From Colletotrichum lupini (lineage: Eukaryota > Ascomycota > Sordariomycetes > Glomerellales > Glomerellaceae): a stretch of DNA of 64,000 nt. Where the stretch lies: NCBI RefSeq assembly GCF_023278565.1, contig NC_064672.1, positions 2,604,001 to 2,668,000 on the forward strand, in the 5' to 3' direction. Positions within the stretch are counted from its first letter, which is position 1. Each line of letters begins with the position of its first letter. Below the pieces are notes generated by a model that ran no database searches, was not told where the DNA came from, and was given only the letters and a program-made list of their open reading frames with translations. Below are positions 1 through 9,878 of this stretch, piece by piece. The translations under genes and the position numbers were made by a program.

Positions 1-851
1 AGCTGGAACCCTGCTCTTAATATCTCTTTTCTCTCGAAACCTTCTCTTACACCAGATATACCATCATCATCTGCAGGCGCTGCGCCTGTAATCAGACTTG
101 CGACAGACCGACCTACCTTACTACAGCTGGCGGCGGCCTTGTCCGAACTCATTGTTGAGCTCATCTCGGGCAGCAGCCAAAGTTGGACTGTCGTTCTCAC
201 AAAGGTCAGTTACTATTTCACAAAGTGTTTTTTTTATGTATGGCAGTCAAGCGACAGTCTGATCAGTCTCGTGTTCCATTATCGAGCGAGCTGGCTGAGA
301 TGGCGCATCTTGAGTGTTTCTCTTAATGCCGTTTGCCTTTCATCAAGACCGAGCAACAAAGAAGCTTCATTTGATCTTTCCCAGTTCTCATTTTCATGCC
401 GAGAGGTGTTTTTGATGCTATCACTTATTCAAGAGATGCGCTTACGAAAGAACAAATCGCAAAAGATACACTTTGTCTTTCACTTGGCCTGCCTTGCTGT
501 TCCTCAGCGTTCGGCACCTAGACGAATCCTGAATATATAACTGACCTGGCATTAGAAGACCGCCTGCTTCTGGGCAACCTGGATAGTTTCTTCCTGTGTG
601 GTTGAAGATCGATCAGCCTTCGGAAACAGGGCAGAGCATTCAGTCAGACCTGCTCATCTTTCTGAGACATAGGACTGCCTTCCGTCCTAGCTCGAACTAT
701 CCCGGCTATCAGTACCTTGGAAAGTCTCTGTTGGTCAGCCACGGCGATCTCGCTCTGCTGCCCGAAGTATCAGACACTGTCATCGTCCCGTATCACTCAC
801 GATAAGCATCATCTGCGTTTTGGGGCGTGTCGACACAGCCGGTTTCTGACC
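1..851. other. 5' flank and leader of the histone deacetylase gene
   Basis: No protein family is recognisable on either strand. An open frame at 139-540 lacks recognisable domains and is probably fortuitous. The frame of the downstream deacetylase is open upstream of its ATG, but only from a TTG codon at 717, so this stretch is read as promoter and 5' untranslated leader. A leader intron is possible but not provable. Confidence 0.5.
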
Positions 852-3140
852 ATGGAAGGCGGCGACCCGGACGTCGTCATGGGCGGGGATGATAAGCCTT
901 CAAATAACATCACGACTACCAATGGAATTCCAGTGCCTGCTGACGGGGTACAAAAAGACGAGAATACCACATCGCCCGACGACGAGGATGAGGAGGACGA
1001 AGAGGACTATGAAGAAATTCTAAACGATGACTCGATTCGCAGACGAGGACTACTACCCACGGCATGTTGCTACGATGACCGCATGAAGCTTCACGTCAAC
1101 GCCGACTTTGGGACTACGCCTCATCACCCGGAAGACCCTCGCCGAATAGAGGAAATTTTCAAAGCATTCAAGAGGAATGGCTTAGTTTTCAATGGCCCGG
1201 AAAGCAAAATCACGGAGGTGATGCGTCACAACCCGTCGAAATACATGTGGAGGATTGGCGCTCGAGAAGCAACTAAGGAAGAAATTCTTACCACACACAC
1301 TCCGCTGCACTATCACTGGGTCGAGAGCCTATCGAAGATGGACTACCCCACGCTACGAGAAACGAGTCGGCAATATGATCAAGGCCGTGCCTCGCTTTAC
1401 GTGGGCAGTCTGACATTCACGGCAGCCCTTCTCTCCTGCGGCGGCGCCATCGACACCTGCAAGCATGTCGTCGAGGGCAACGTCAAGAATGCCTTTGCTG
1501 TCATCAGACCCCCGGGCCATCATGCAGAGTACGACCAACCCCTCGGCTTCTGCTTCTTCAACAACGTGCCCGTCGCCGTCAAGATCTGCCAGCAAGAATA
1601 TCCAGAGGCCTGCAGAAAGGTACTGATTTTAGACTGGGACGTTCATCACGGCAATGGCATTCAGAATATTTTCTACGACGACCCGAATGTTCTGTACATC
1701 TCCCTCCATGTCTACCAAAACGGACAGTTCTACCCTGGCCCGCCAGAGAATGCGGAAATACCGGATGGAGGTCTCGAGCACTGCGGTACAGGGCCTGGAC
1801 TGGGAAAGAATATCAACATTGGATGGCACGATCAGGGTATGGGGGATGGCGAGTACATCGCCGCCTTTCAAAAGATCATCATGCCTATCGCCAAGGAGTT
1901 CAATCCCGACCTGGTTGTCATATCCGCAGGATTCGATGCTGCCGACGGAGACGAGCTCGGTGGATGCTTCGTGAGCCCTGCTTGCTACTCACACATGACC
2001 CACATGCTCATGTCCTTGGCAGAAGGCAAGGTCGTCGTGTGTCTGGAGGGTGGCTACAACCTGCAAGCCATCTCAACGTCAGCGGTATCAGTTGCTCGTA
2101 CGCTGATGGGAGAACCGCCACCGAAGATGAATCTGCCATCTCTGAACAAGGACGCGGCCAGGGTCCTCGCCAAGGTGCAGAGCTACCACGCGCCGTACTG
2201 GGAATGCATGAGACCTGGCATTATCCCGATGCCGGATATTCAAGATCTGCATGTTACAAGACTCAACGACCACATCAGGCTCGGCCAAAGGCAAGCACTG
2301 TCACAACGCCATCAGATGATTCCTCTTTTCATACAAAGAGATATGCTCTTTAAATCCTACGAGAATCAGGTCCTCGTAACACCAGATATTCCGTCCGCAC
2401 GGCGTATTCTCATCATCTTTCATGATCCGCCGGAGGTGTTGGCTCAACCTGATGTGGTTGACCGCCACGTGGAGGCCCATAATGCCTGGGTAGTTGATAG
2501 CGTCGAACAGTACATCGATTGGGCTGTTGGCCAAGGCATTGCAGTCATGGATGTCAACGTCCCGAACAAGGTTCTACGAGACGAAGATATGGAACCTTAC
2601 ACCCAGCAGACAGGAGAGATTGAGCTCCTGGGCGAACTTCAGGAGCTGGCGAACTACCTATGGGACAACTACATCCAGCTCTACGAGGAGGCCGACGACA
2701 TTCTTCTTCTTGGTGTAGGTCGGTCGTATAGTGGAGTTAGGGCGCTTCTGACTGGACGAGGTATGTCTTTTCACCATACAGCAGTAACGTGCTCTTCCCC
2801 CGCTAATCATTTCACGGTAGACTGCAAAGCCAAAATTGCTGGAGTCGCCTGCTTCATCAAGGGAATGTTGCGACCCGTCAAGTCTGACGTCGACACCGAG
2901 CTTGCACCCTGGTATAAGGATCACTCTCAAATCTACGTCGAGCATGATCACGCGTGCTGGTCTCGTGCAGACACAAAGCACAGAGTAAGTAAGCGCCGCT
3001 TCGGCACAGTGATTCGGAGTCCGGAGAACGGTACCCAGAAGATGGCGCAGGCCCATGCCAAGGAGGTCCAGAATTGGATGCTGGATATGCTCGCGGCTCG
3101 GCAGAATGGTGATACTACGGAGGATGACAAGATGGCTTGA
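852..3140 (+). CDS. hda1: Class II histone deacetylase, Hda1 type
   Basis: Zn-dependent lysine deacetylase, expected to act in the nucleus on histone tails in an Hda1-like repressor complex. After an acidic N-terminal region (run of D/E around residues 38-52) the catalytic domain shows RPPGHHAE (about residue 220), DWDVHHGNG (about 262), GFDAADGD (about 361) and CLEGGYN (about 400). These supply the His-His charge relay, the zinc ligands and the catalytic Tyr. The C-terminal third resembles the Arb2 domain of Hda1 orthologues. A 60-nt intron fits 2761-2820 (GTATGT..GTAG, branch GCTAAT); splicing gives LLTGRDCKAKIAGV, matching the conserved Arb2 stretch. The intron is a multiple of three without a stop, so the unspliced frame stays open. 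The predicted protein is 742 aa. The ATG at 852 is chosen because the upstream extension of the frame has no ATG before it. Family assignment is secure; the exact complex is inferred. Confidence 0.93.
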   Translation: MEGGDPDVVMGGDDKPSNNITTTNGIPVPADGVQKDENTTSPDDEDEEDEEDYEEILNDDSIRRRGLLPTACCYDDRMKLHVNADFGTTPHHPEDPRRIEEIFKAFKRNGLVFNGPESKITEVMRHNPSKYMWRIGAREATKEEILTTHTPLHYHWVESLSKMDYPTLRETSRQYDQGRASLYVGSLTFTAALLSCGGAIDTCKHVVEGNVKNAFAVIRPPGHHAEYDQPLGFCFFNNVPVAVKICQQEYPEACRKVLILDWDVHHGNGIQNIFYDDPNVLYISLHVYQNGQFYPGPPENAEIPDGGLEHCGTGPGLGKNINIGWHDQGMGDGEYIAAFQKIIMPIAKEFNPDLVVISAGFDAADGDELGGCFVSPACYSHMTHMLMSLAEGKVVVCLEGGYNLQAISTSAVSVARTLMGEPPPKMNLPSLNKDAARVLAKVQSYHAPYWECMRPGIIPMPDIQDLHVTRLNDHIRLGQRQALSQRHQMIPLFIQRDMLFKSYENQVLVTPDIPSARRILIIFHDPPEVLAQPDVVDRHVEAHNAWVVDSVEQYIDWAVGQGIAVMDVNVPNKVLRDEDMEPYTQQTGEIELLGELQELANYLWDNYIQLYEEADDILLLGVGRSYSGVRALLTGRGMSFHHTAVTCSSPANHFTVDCKAKIAGVACFIKGMLRPVKSDVDTELAPWYKDHSQIYVEHDHACWSRADTKHRVSKRRFGTVIRSPENGTQKMAQAHAKEVQNWMLDMLAARQNGDTTEDDKMA

Positions 3141-3580
3141 CATGCGCCGGTTGAGTGAGCCTGCTTCAAAGTTGGGATGAGATATCGGGGGGAGGCGCGT
3201 GCAGTGCAGCATATATACAACTGGGTACTGAAGCCTACGCGGTTGGCGTTGAGGACGGAGATATGTTCCAGGTCCGCAGCACGCTGGTCACGGGAGAGCG
3301 GAGGATTTTGAGAGAGAAGAGACACTTTTGGTAGCGAGGAATCTTCGAGCGCGGGATGGGTGTCAGCGACGTACCTTAGGCATTTGGCGAGAGAATTCTG
3401 TTGATACACCACCACAATGCCAACCATGTTGCGCCGAAGTCGACTGAGCCACCATAATGCTCTATACTCTGTGTAGGGGGGGAGTGAGGGAGCATCTGTC
3501 ACCAAGAGGACGGCGGGGTTCAAGAGATGAGTCACGGGCTTCCTCTCCAACAGTGGATCACAAAATCCACACAATAACCC
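3141..3580. other. Intergenic, deacetylase 3' side to tRNA
   Basis: No gene recognised. The antisense frames here are low-complexity overlaps. It contains the deacetylase 3' untranslated region and the 5' flank of the tRNA gene. Confidence 0.5.
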
Positions 3581-3653
3581 GCCTTGCTAGCTCAATCGGT
3601 AGAGCGTGAGACTCTTAATCTCAAGGTTGCGGGTTCGACCCCCGCGTGAGGCT
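3581..3653 (+). tRNA. tRNA-Lys (anticodon CTT)
   Basis: Complete intronless 73-nt cloverleaf. The acceptor stem pairs GCCTTGC with GTGAGGC (two G-U pairs). The D arm holds the A box TAGCTCAATCGG. The anticodon stem TGAGA/TCTCA encloses loop CTCTTAA with anticodon CTT. The T arm GCGGG-TTCGACC-CCCGC holds the B box. Discriminator base T matches fungal tRNA-Lys(CTT). The 3' CCA is not encoded, as expected for a nuclear gene. Confidence 0.97.
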
Positions 3654-3696
3654 CAAATCCTCACCGCGATTGGCAAAGCCATTCCACGGGTTCATC

Positions 3697-3707
3697 TTTT
3701 GCTTTTT
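3697..3707 (+). terminator. Candidate RNA polymerase III terminator
   Basis: First T-runs downstream of the tRNA: TTTT at 3697-3700 and TTTTT at 3703-3707. The distance of about 44 nt implies a rather long 3' trailer; no earlier run of four T is present. Confidence 0.5.
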
Positions 3708-4374
3708 GAACTTCTGATGATATGTTTTGCACTAGATTTTGGCACATGTAGGTGAGAGGAAGGCATACAGCAGCAAGTGGCCTGACTTTCCTATTTTTCA
3801 GTATCCCAGTGTAAGAGATACTTAGTTAGTGGACCCTTCCTTTGAAATCCTGTTACCGCAACATTTTTCGTGGTCTTTCAAGACTCGCCTAGTCGTGTCG
3901 GCGTCTACAATTTTTCCGGCAAATCACTTTAGATCCCAGCCCATCGTCAATTCTCTCGGCTTTGATTGGTCCCAGCCGAAAGGTCAACTTGTGGACCAGC
4001 ACTGACGTTCGATAGTACGCTCTGGTTGGCTCAACAGCCGACGTACACTTATCTTATCCGGACAACCGCGTCTGAGCGCGCTTCACAGCTGTCTCTCAGC
4101 CTCCGTTTTGTGGGTACCCTCTGGTTTTCAGGGGGGCCGGATCCCAATCCTCGGACGCTTTTTGCTGCTTGCATCCTTAGGAGCCCTGCTGCTCCATCCA
4201 AGGACGATCGACGTCTGGCGTTGGCGCGCATTCTAGCTGACCCATCAACCTTCCCAATCCAACAACCTATCGCGCGCGCGCGCAAAGCAAAGATCTACGA
4301 CCCCCCATCGTCAGGAGGTTTTTGTTACGAGCGTTGTCTTCGGCCGATCTGCAGGCTACACGACACGAACAGAT
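3708..4374. other. Promoter and leader of the RS-rich gene
   Basis: No coding gene recognised. A GC alternating stretch (GCGCGCGCGCGC, about 4271-4282) lies roughly 100 bases upstream of the start codon. The open frame 3966-4550 has no recognisable content and overlaps the first exon of the RS-rich gene in another frame. Confidence 0.45.
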
Positions 4375-6662
4375 ATGGATCGCGATCGGAGAAGCAGGTA
4401 AGTGGTGTTAGCTGTTGGCAGCTCATGTTGTCTTTCCCACCAGTTCATCCCGGGCTCATCGAGGACCTGCCTGATCGAGTTTGGCATATTCCACGATTAC
4501 TTCATACCGGAGTATCGCTCTCGGGAACTGCAACCCCGCGGCACCGATGATCAGTGTATCGCTTGCTTTCCAGCTTGGTACCTGTCACGGCCCCTTCTCA
4601 GACGGCGGACCTGTACGGCGATCACACCTCTTCGCAGGCTAGCATAGAGCGATGTCCCTTTTGCACTGAATCATCATTGCCCAGCCTTCCGACTGCGTCG
4701 AGCCATTCTCAATGGAACCAACTGACGAAACATCCTAGGTACGAGGACGGCGAGGTCACTAGGTATGGCGCTGGCGAGTCCTGGAGACCCTTCCCTAGAG
4801 GTGGAGGTGGCGGCGGCGACCGCTCCCCTCGACGAGCCCGAAGCCCACTGAGAGACCGCGAACGAGACCGAGATAGAGATCGTGACCGCGACCGCGATCG
4901 CGACCGTGATCGTGACAGAGACAGAGACCGGCCAAGATCTCGCGACCGCGACAGAGACCGAGACCGAGATACCAGAGACACCAGAGATCGCCCGAGATCA
5001 AGAGACCGCGACAGAGACCGCGCCCGCACGCCGCCATTGACCTCGGATAGCTATGTCCCCGGAAGGTCTCCTGCGCGCCGCCGCTCGCGCAGTGCTGAGC
5101 GTTACCGACGTGACCGGTCCCGTGATAGAGACCCGCGCCCTCAGAGCGACACATGGCGCAGACGAGACAGGACTCGAAGCCCTCCTCCGGTGAGACGGCC
5201 CTCGCCGAGACGTAGCCCGTCAAGGCGCCGCAGTCCCATTGGAAGATCTCCAGCCATCCGAGATGAGAGAAGCGATCGAGCCAGATCGCCGCCGCGTCGC
5301 GACAACAGAGACAGAGAGCGTGAGAGGGACAGAGACAGGGACTTTGATCGGCGGGACGACAGGTACCGTTCGTTGCCCCCCTTTGCGCAGACTACGGTCT
5401 CATTACCTTTTAGACGCCGGTCGCGTTCGCCATACGGCCGCGACAGAGGTCCTAGGGATAGAAGTCCACCCCGGCGGTCGCCTGCGCCGGCATCTCGTGG
5501 CAACTACCGTCCACGGTCTCGTAGTACGAGCCGCCGCGGCGGTGGGGGCGAGAGATACGTAGGATCCTCTTACAGACGGGCCTCGCCGCCCCGAGATTCT
5601 GGCATCTCGTCAGCGATCACGTCTCGATCAGCTTCAGGCAAGTCGTCACCGCATCCTCCTCCTTCCACCCGAGCACGTTCGCGGCCGCAATCGAGGGAGC
5701 GTGGGGAGCGTGTCGAGCGAGTCGAGCGGGAGCAGCAGCGAGAGCGAGAGCGGGAACCTACACCGCTTCAGACCGGTGCTTCTGCTGCATCATCGTCCTC
5801 CACGATGACGACGACGATTCGCGAAGCACCCAAGCCTGCCGCAAACGCCACCGCAAACGCCGCCGTTTCCGCCGCCTCCGCGATCGCCGCCCCCCAAGAG
5901 CCGGCCCCGCCGGCCGCAAAGACACCACCTCGAGGCCCCGCCGCTTTACGTGCTCCTCCAACCGGCCCTGCCGCGACCCGAAACTTCACTGCGCCCGCCA
6001 GCTCACCAGCTGTCCAGCCACCTAGACACCCGCCGACCCCGAGCGTGCCACCCTCGCGCGCAGACGCCGTTAGCCCGACAATCCCACCGGCCGGCCCCCG
6101 AGGCTACGTAGCTCCGGCCAGGGGCGGCGGATACGGCGCCCGCGGTGGACGAGGCTCGTGGTCTGGTCCATCCCCTCGACAGGCCCCTGCCCCCACGACA
6201 TCCCCCTCTGCCATTGGCAACGGACCTTCCAGCATCCCAACCGGTCCACGCGCCAACCCCTCCAACACAACACCTTTGAGCACATCGTCAGCACCCAAAG
6301 CCTTCAACCCCCCTACCGGCCCCTCCTCGCAGCACGGCGGCCCCGGAAACGTCCGCCTGACGCTCGCGCAGAGCATGCTTGCGACCTTGCCGCCCATCAT
6401 CCCCGGCGGCAAGATCGACCCTTCCTTGCTCCCGACGACGACGGGCATCACGAGGGACATTGAGCCGCACTACAAGAAACTCAAGGCGGAGGAGGAAAAG
6501 GCCCGCGCAGAGCTGGACGCGAAGCAGGATAAGTTGCGGCAGAGCCTCCAGATGTGGGACAAGCTCGAGATGGAGTCCAAGGCGTGGAAGACGAGGGTAG
6601 ACGTGAGCGAGCAGAGCTTGAAGAGCTTGGCTGGTGAAGGCATGGGCGGTGCCGCGTTCTAG
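4375..6662 (+). CDS. RS-domain (Arg/Ser/Asp-Arg repeat) protein
   Basis: Predicted 648-aa low-complexity protein, probably nuclear and linked to RNA processing; no named family is recognised. Exon 1 is 4375-4397 and encodes MDRDRRS; a 341-nt intron at 4398-4738 (GTAAGT..CCTAG, branch ACTGAC) joins it to the main exon, giving MDRDRRSRYEDGEVTRYGAG. The first ~300 residues are long runs of RD/RDRD and RS/SP dipeptides with Gly-rich spacers. The middle is Ala/Pro/Thr-rich. The C-terminus (about 565-640) is a conserved-looking segment starting RLTLAQSMLATLPPIIPGGK, followed by a charged coiled coil (AEEEKARAELDAKQDKLRQ). A second, in-frame 51-nt intron could lie at 5363-5413, where RS composition is broken by LPPFAQTTVSLPF. 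The frame is open further upstream to 4554, but that stretch is intron. Confidence 0.75.
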
Positions 6663-6829
6663 GTGGGAGCAAGCACCGTCACGTGGTAGAGTACGTTGAG
6701 AGGGATGTAGAAGGAAAGGCATGGGGCTTCTGTGTTGCGATTTTGGTGGGATCGGAGACGGGGGAAAGGGTTTATTGACTCTTGTTTTCTTTTTTCTTCT
6801 CTCCCCCTTTTACAGCGGCGACGAAGATG

Positions 6830-6865
<36 letters not shown>

Positions 6866-7529
6866 AATTATCTGTTAGTCGGAGAGGCACATACCCTTGC
6901 CTCCTCGCTTGCTTTTGCTCCATTACGTGTAGGAAAATACAAGAAATCAAGTGGGCGTCTGAGTACGTGCTCTCCGTGCCTCGAGTTGCGAGGAGGAAAT
7001 TTGACGCGCGGCGTATTGGGCACCTCCGAGGTCAACGAAGAAGAAGTGAGCCTGCATTGGCAAGCCAATTTTTTTTCTCTCCATTTTTTCCCATTGAGCA
7101 ACTGTTTACTGCTTCTTCTGTGCTGCATGGTATAGAAGAAGCCATGATCTGAGGTACCTCATAACAAGGTAAGGTAGGCCACCTGTGATGACCCCAAATT
7201 GCCTCTTTCATGGCCTTCAGCCTAGCCCGTCATTTCATATCCATAATCCATACCCGTTTCCGTAAACCCATGCTGGCCAACCAAGCGAGTTCCAGTCAAG
7301 CCCTTCCCCATGTTCCGAAGCCAAACCATAGCCTATCTCGTCGTCTCGTCTTCCATGGTATCGAGCTATGGACCCGTGTGTGTAGAAGACGGCCAAGTTG
7401 TAATATTATACAATATCTGAGGGAAATTGCATCGTCCTCAGTGGTTCTCTGAGAAAGCCAAAATGAAAAAAAAAGGTCATGCGCGTACCTCTCGCCGACA
7501 AGGAAAGGGAAACGAAGAAACAATCAATC
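6663..7529. other. Convergent 3' region
   Basis: Lies between the 3' ends of the RS-rich gene (+) and the F-box gene (-). No gene recognised. It holds a trinucleotide microsatellite and T-rich tracts. Confidence 0.5.
6830..6865 (+). repeat. (TAC)12 microsatellite
   Basis: Twelve perfect tandem TAC units in the 3' flank of the RS-rich gene. It is read as poly-Tyr or poly-Leu in two forward frames, but those frames are not genes. Confidence 0.95.
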
Positions 7530-9878
7530 CTACGCGTAGTCCATATCGCTATCCCATTCGTCATCGACCTCAAAGTCGCGTTCGTCGTTCAGGAAGTCAT
7601 CCATGCTATACTGATGCTCCCGAGGCTTTTGGTTGTCGATGTGGATATCGACAACGTTGCACATGCCTTGTACAAATGTGTCTGCCGCTGCTTCTTCAGA
7701 GGCTTCGTCGGTCTCGCCCTTATTGGATTCTTCTCCGGGTTCTCCCATATCGACATCGTTTTCAGAGTAAAATTCGTCGCTGTCAGGCTCCGCGTACGAC
7801 TTGGGCTGCAGCTGCTGGCCACGAAGCCCTCTCGACGTGCTGCTAGCGCGAGAAGAGGTACCCGAAGCATGGGACACAACTCGATTGCTCCGCCGGGATG
7901 GCTCTGCGGCAGGTTTCTTGGACTTCCGCTTCCCAACGACCAGGGGAGATGACTCGACGGGCAACGGTTTCTGCAGGGTGAAGTGTGGTTTTGGATCGGG
8001 GCTTTGTCGAAGGAAGATCTTTTCAAACTTCTCCTGCCACGACTTTCGGAGTTCCACGCGTGATCGCCAGGAAATGCTGAGCATTGCCTTGATGGAGATG
8101 TGTCTGAGATCCGGTAGCTCTTTAGCGCTATCAATCAATGATTGAAGAAAGGCCTCAGCAACCGCAGTATCAGCTGCGCCGGAACTCCAGTGACGAAGAT
8201 TCTCCAGATGAACCACTTGCAAAGATGCCGGCCAGCTAGGAACCTCATTCGGCAGCAATAGCGTATCGTAGGAGGGAAGTCGATCGTTACTCGATTCCAA
8301 TAAGCTGAAGTACTGTAGGTTCATACGCAGCTCCTTAAGGTGCGGACACGCAGTTCCCAGCACCGTAAGGAAGGACAGGTTCAGTGAACGGTTGTGATTC
8401 AACACAAGCGACTGCAACTGATGTCCTTTCGTGACCAGAAACAAGCTGAAATCGTCGGCAATGACTTCCGCGCAGTTCACTAGCTCTAGGCGTCTCAGCC
8501 TTGCTGGGAGCAGGGGAAATAGTGAGGTAGTAATGATTGTCGACGATTCGAAGACCAGATCGTCGAGATTGGGAAGAGCAAGAATAGAGTTCGCAAGCAG
8601 GCTCACAGACTTCTGATCTTCGGCAAGCAATTCGGGATTGGTCTCGGGATCTTTGTCTAGTCTGATGGACGGCATCTGGTAGTTCACAAACTTGAGTTTC
8701 CGTAAAGAGACGAAGCTCGGCATCTGGTGAACTTCTTGAAGTCTCGCAAGGCTCGCATCCCAGTTCTTGTCCATCAGCCTGGAGCTCCACTGCCAGCTTT
8801 GGAGCCGTGTTATTGCAGTCTTTTCCCCAGCCTCAGCAGCGGCAGTAGGAGACACCTCAAATGCCTCAAAGAGCTCGTCAGGATAAGTCCACTTGATGGA
8901 TTCCTTCAGCTTTCGGAAAGGGGCCTGGTCAAATCCATGCACGAGTAGGACCTCTTTGAGACGAGGCAAGTTCTGCATCAGCTTCAGTGGCGATGTTAGG
9001 CCTCGTAAAGACACCAGTCTGACGTCGATGTGGAGGGCCTCGATTTTCGCTCTATAGTTGAATGTAGTCTGCGATGGCGGCTTCTCGAGCAATTCCACAA
9101 GCCCATATGCTTTGGTCTCGTCCCGTACTGGTGGGCATTTGTAGAGAACGGTCAATGCCGGATCAGCGAACTGCCTGCACGTCCTGGCCGTATGGAGGAT
9201 CCAGTTGACGTCCAATGTATCCTGCTCATCGCCTGAAATCGCCGCGAATTGAAATATCTGAACCCAGATTGAATGCGCAATTTGAGGGTCGAGCCAGTTT
9301 GGAATGATAGGGCTTGTAGTCTTCATGTCGATATCCACCTTATTTTTCGGTGGCCTCCCTCGTGGCTTAGCCGGAGTGGTCTTTGGGGTAGGTTTGGCAT
9401 CTGAGAGTTCGTCTTTGAACCCGTTATCTTCGGATTCGTCCGAGAAGTCGTGCTTGGCTTTCCGCGGTGAAGCCTCTACTTTGCGAGGCCGACCTCGACC
9501 TCTCTTAAGGGCAGAGTCTCGCGCAGTGGTGGTCGACTTGCGTTTGGTGCCGGCCCGGCTAACCCCTCTTCCGTCGCTAGCCTTGGTCGGCGTCTTTCGG
9601 GGACTCTTGCGTGAGGTGCGTGGTAATTCTTCAAAATCTTCGGATTCGTCCGCAATGGAGTCTTCCTCATCAGAGCTTTCCATGCCAACATATGACTGAA
9701 TGTGGGAGCGAGTCGAGGATCGAGTTTTAGATCGGAGACCATCGGTGAGCTTATTCGGGGACGTTTGGGCTCCAGCCTTGGTAACTCGCATTCGATCTTT
9801 GGCAGTAGATTGGGAACCTGTAGCGTTCGCTGAGTCGCGACGAGGCCTCGAGGCTGTGGTTTGCCGCTTAGACGCCAT
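7530..9878 (-). CDS. F-box-like / leucine-rich protein with AT-hooks
   Basis: Single-exon 782-aa protein. The start is the ATG at 9878 (MASKRQTTASRPRR); an in-frame ATG 57 bases upstream is possible but less likely. Residues 1-200 are basic and Ser-rich with two AT-hook-like motifs (KRGRGRPRK and KPRGRPPKNK) and acidic patches (SSDEEDS, SDESEDN). Residues about 205-270 look like an F-box-type helical domain (PNWLDPQIAHSIWVQIFQFA...ARTCRQFADPAL). The middle is leucine-rich-repeat-like (LPRLKEVLLVHG, LPNLDDLVFESS, ARLRRLELVNC, CPHLKELRMNL). The C-terminus is strongly acidic. F-box proteins usually bring substrates to SCF ubiquitin ligases; the AT-hooks suggest a DNA- or chromatin-linked substrate, which is inference. 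Confidence 0.8.
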   Translation of the reverse strand: MASKRQTTASRPRRDSANATGSQSTAKDRMRVTKAGAQTSPNKLTDGLRSKTRSSTRSHIQSYVGMESSDEEDSIADESEDFEELPRTSRKSPRKTPTKASDGRGVSRAGTKRKSTTTARDSALKRGRGRPRKVEASPRKAKHDFSDESEDNGFKDELSDAKPTPKTTPAKPRGRPPKNKVDIDMKTTSPIIPNWLDPQIAHSIWVQIFQFAAISGDEQDTLDVNWILHTARTCRQFADPALTVLYKCPPVRDETKAYGLVELLEKPPSQTTFNYRAKIEALHIDVRLVSLRGLTSPLKLMQNLPRLKEVLLVHGFDQAPFRKLKESIKWTYPDELFEAFEVSPTAAAEAGEKTAITRLQSWQWSSRLMDKNWDASLARLQEVHQMPSFVSLRKLKFVNYQMPSIRLDKDPETNPELLAEDQKSVSLLANSILALPNLDDLVFESSTIITTSLFPLLPARLRRLELVNCAEVIADDFSLFLVTKGHQLQSLVLNHNRSLNLSFLTVLGTACPHLKELRMNLQYFSLLESSNDRLPSYDTLLLPNEVPSWPASLQVVHLENLRHWSSGAADTAVAEAFLQSLIDSAKELPDLRHISIKAMLSISWRSRVELRKSWQEKFEKIFLRQSPDPKPHFTLQKPLPVESSPLVVGKRKSKKPAAEPSRRSNRVVSHASGTSSRASSTSRGLRGQQLQPKSYAEPDSDEFYSENDVDMGEPGEESNKGETDEASEEAAADTFVQGMCNVVDIHIDNQKPREHQYSMDDFLNDERDFEVDDEWDSDMDYA

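Noticed and set aside
139..540. 133-codon frame at the left edge
   Set aside because: No domain, no conserved-looking stretch, and it lies in the leader/promoter of the deacetylase.
6721..7152. Frames over the (TAC)n microsatellite
   Set aside because: They are driven by the repeat and lie in the 3' flank; no domain or conservation visible.
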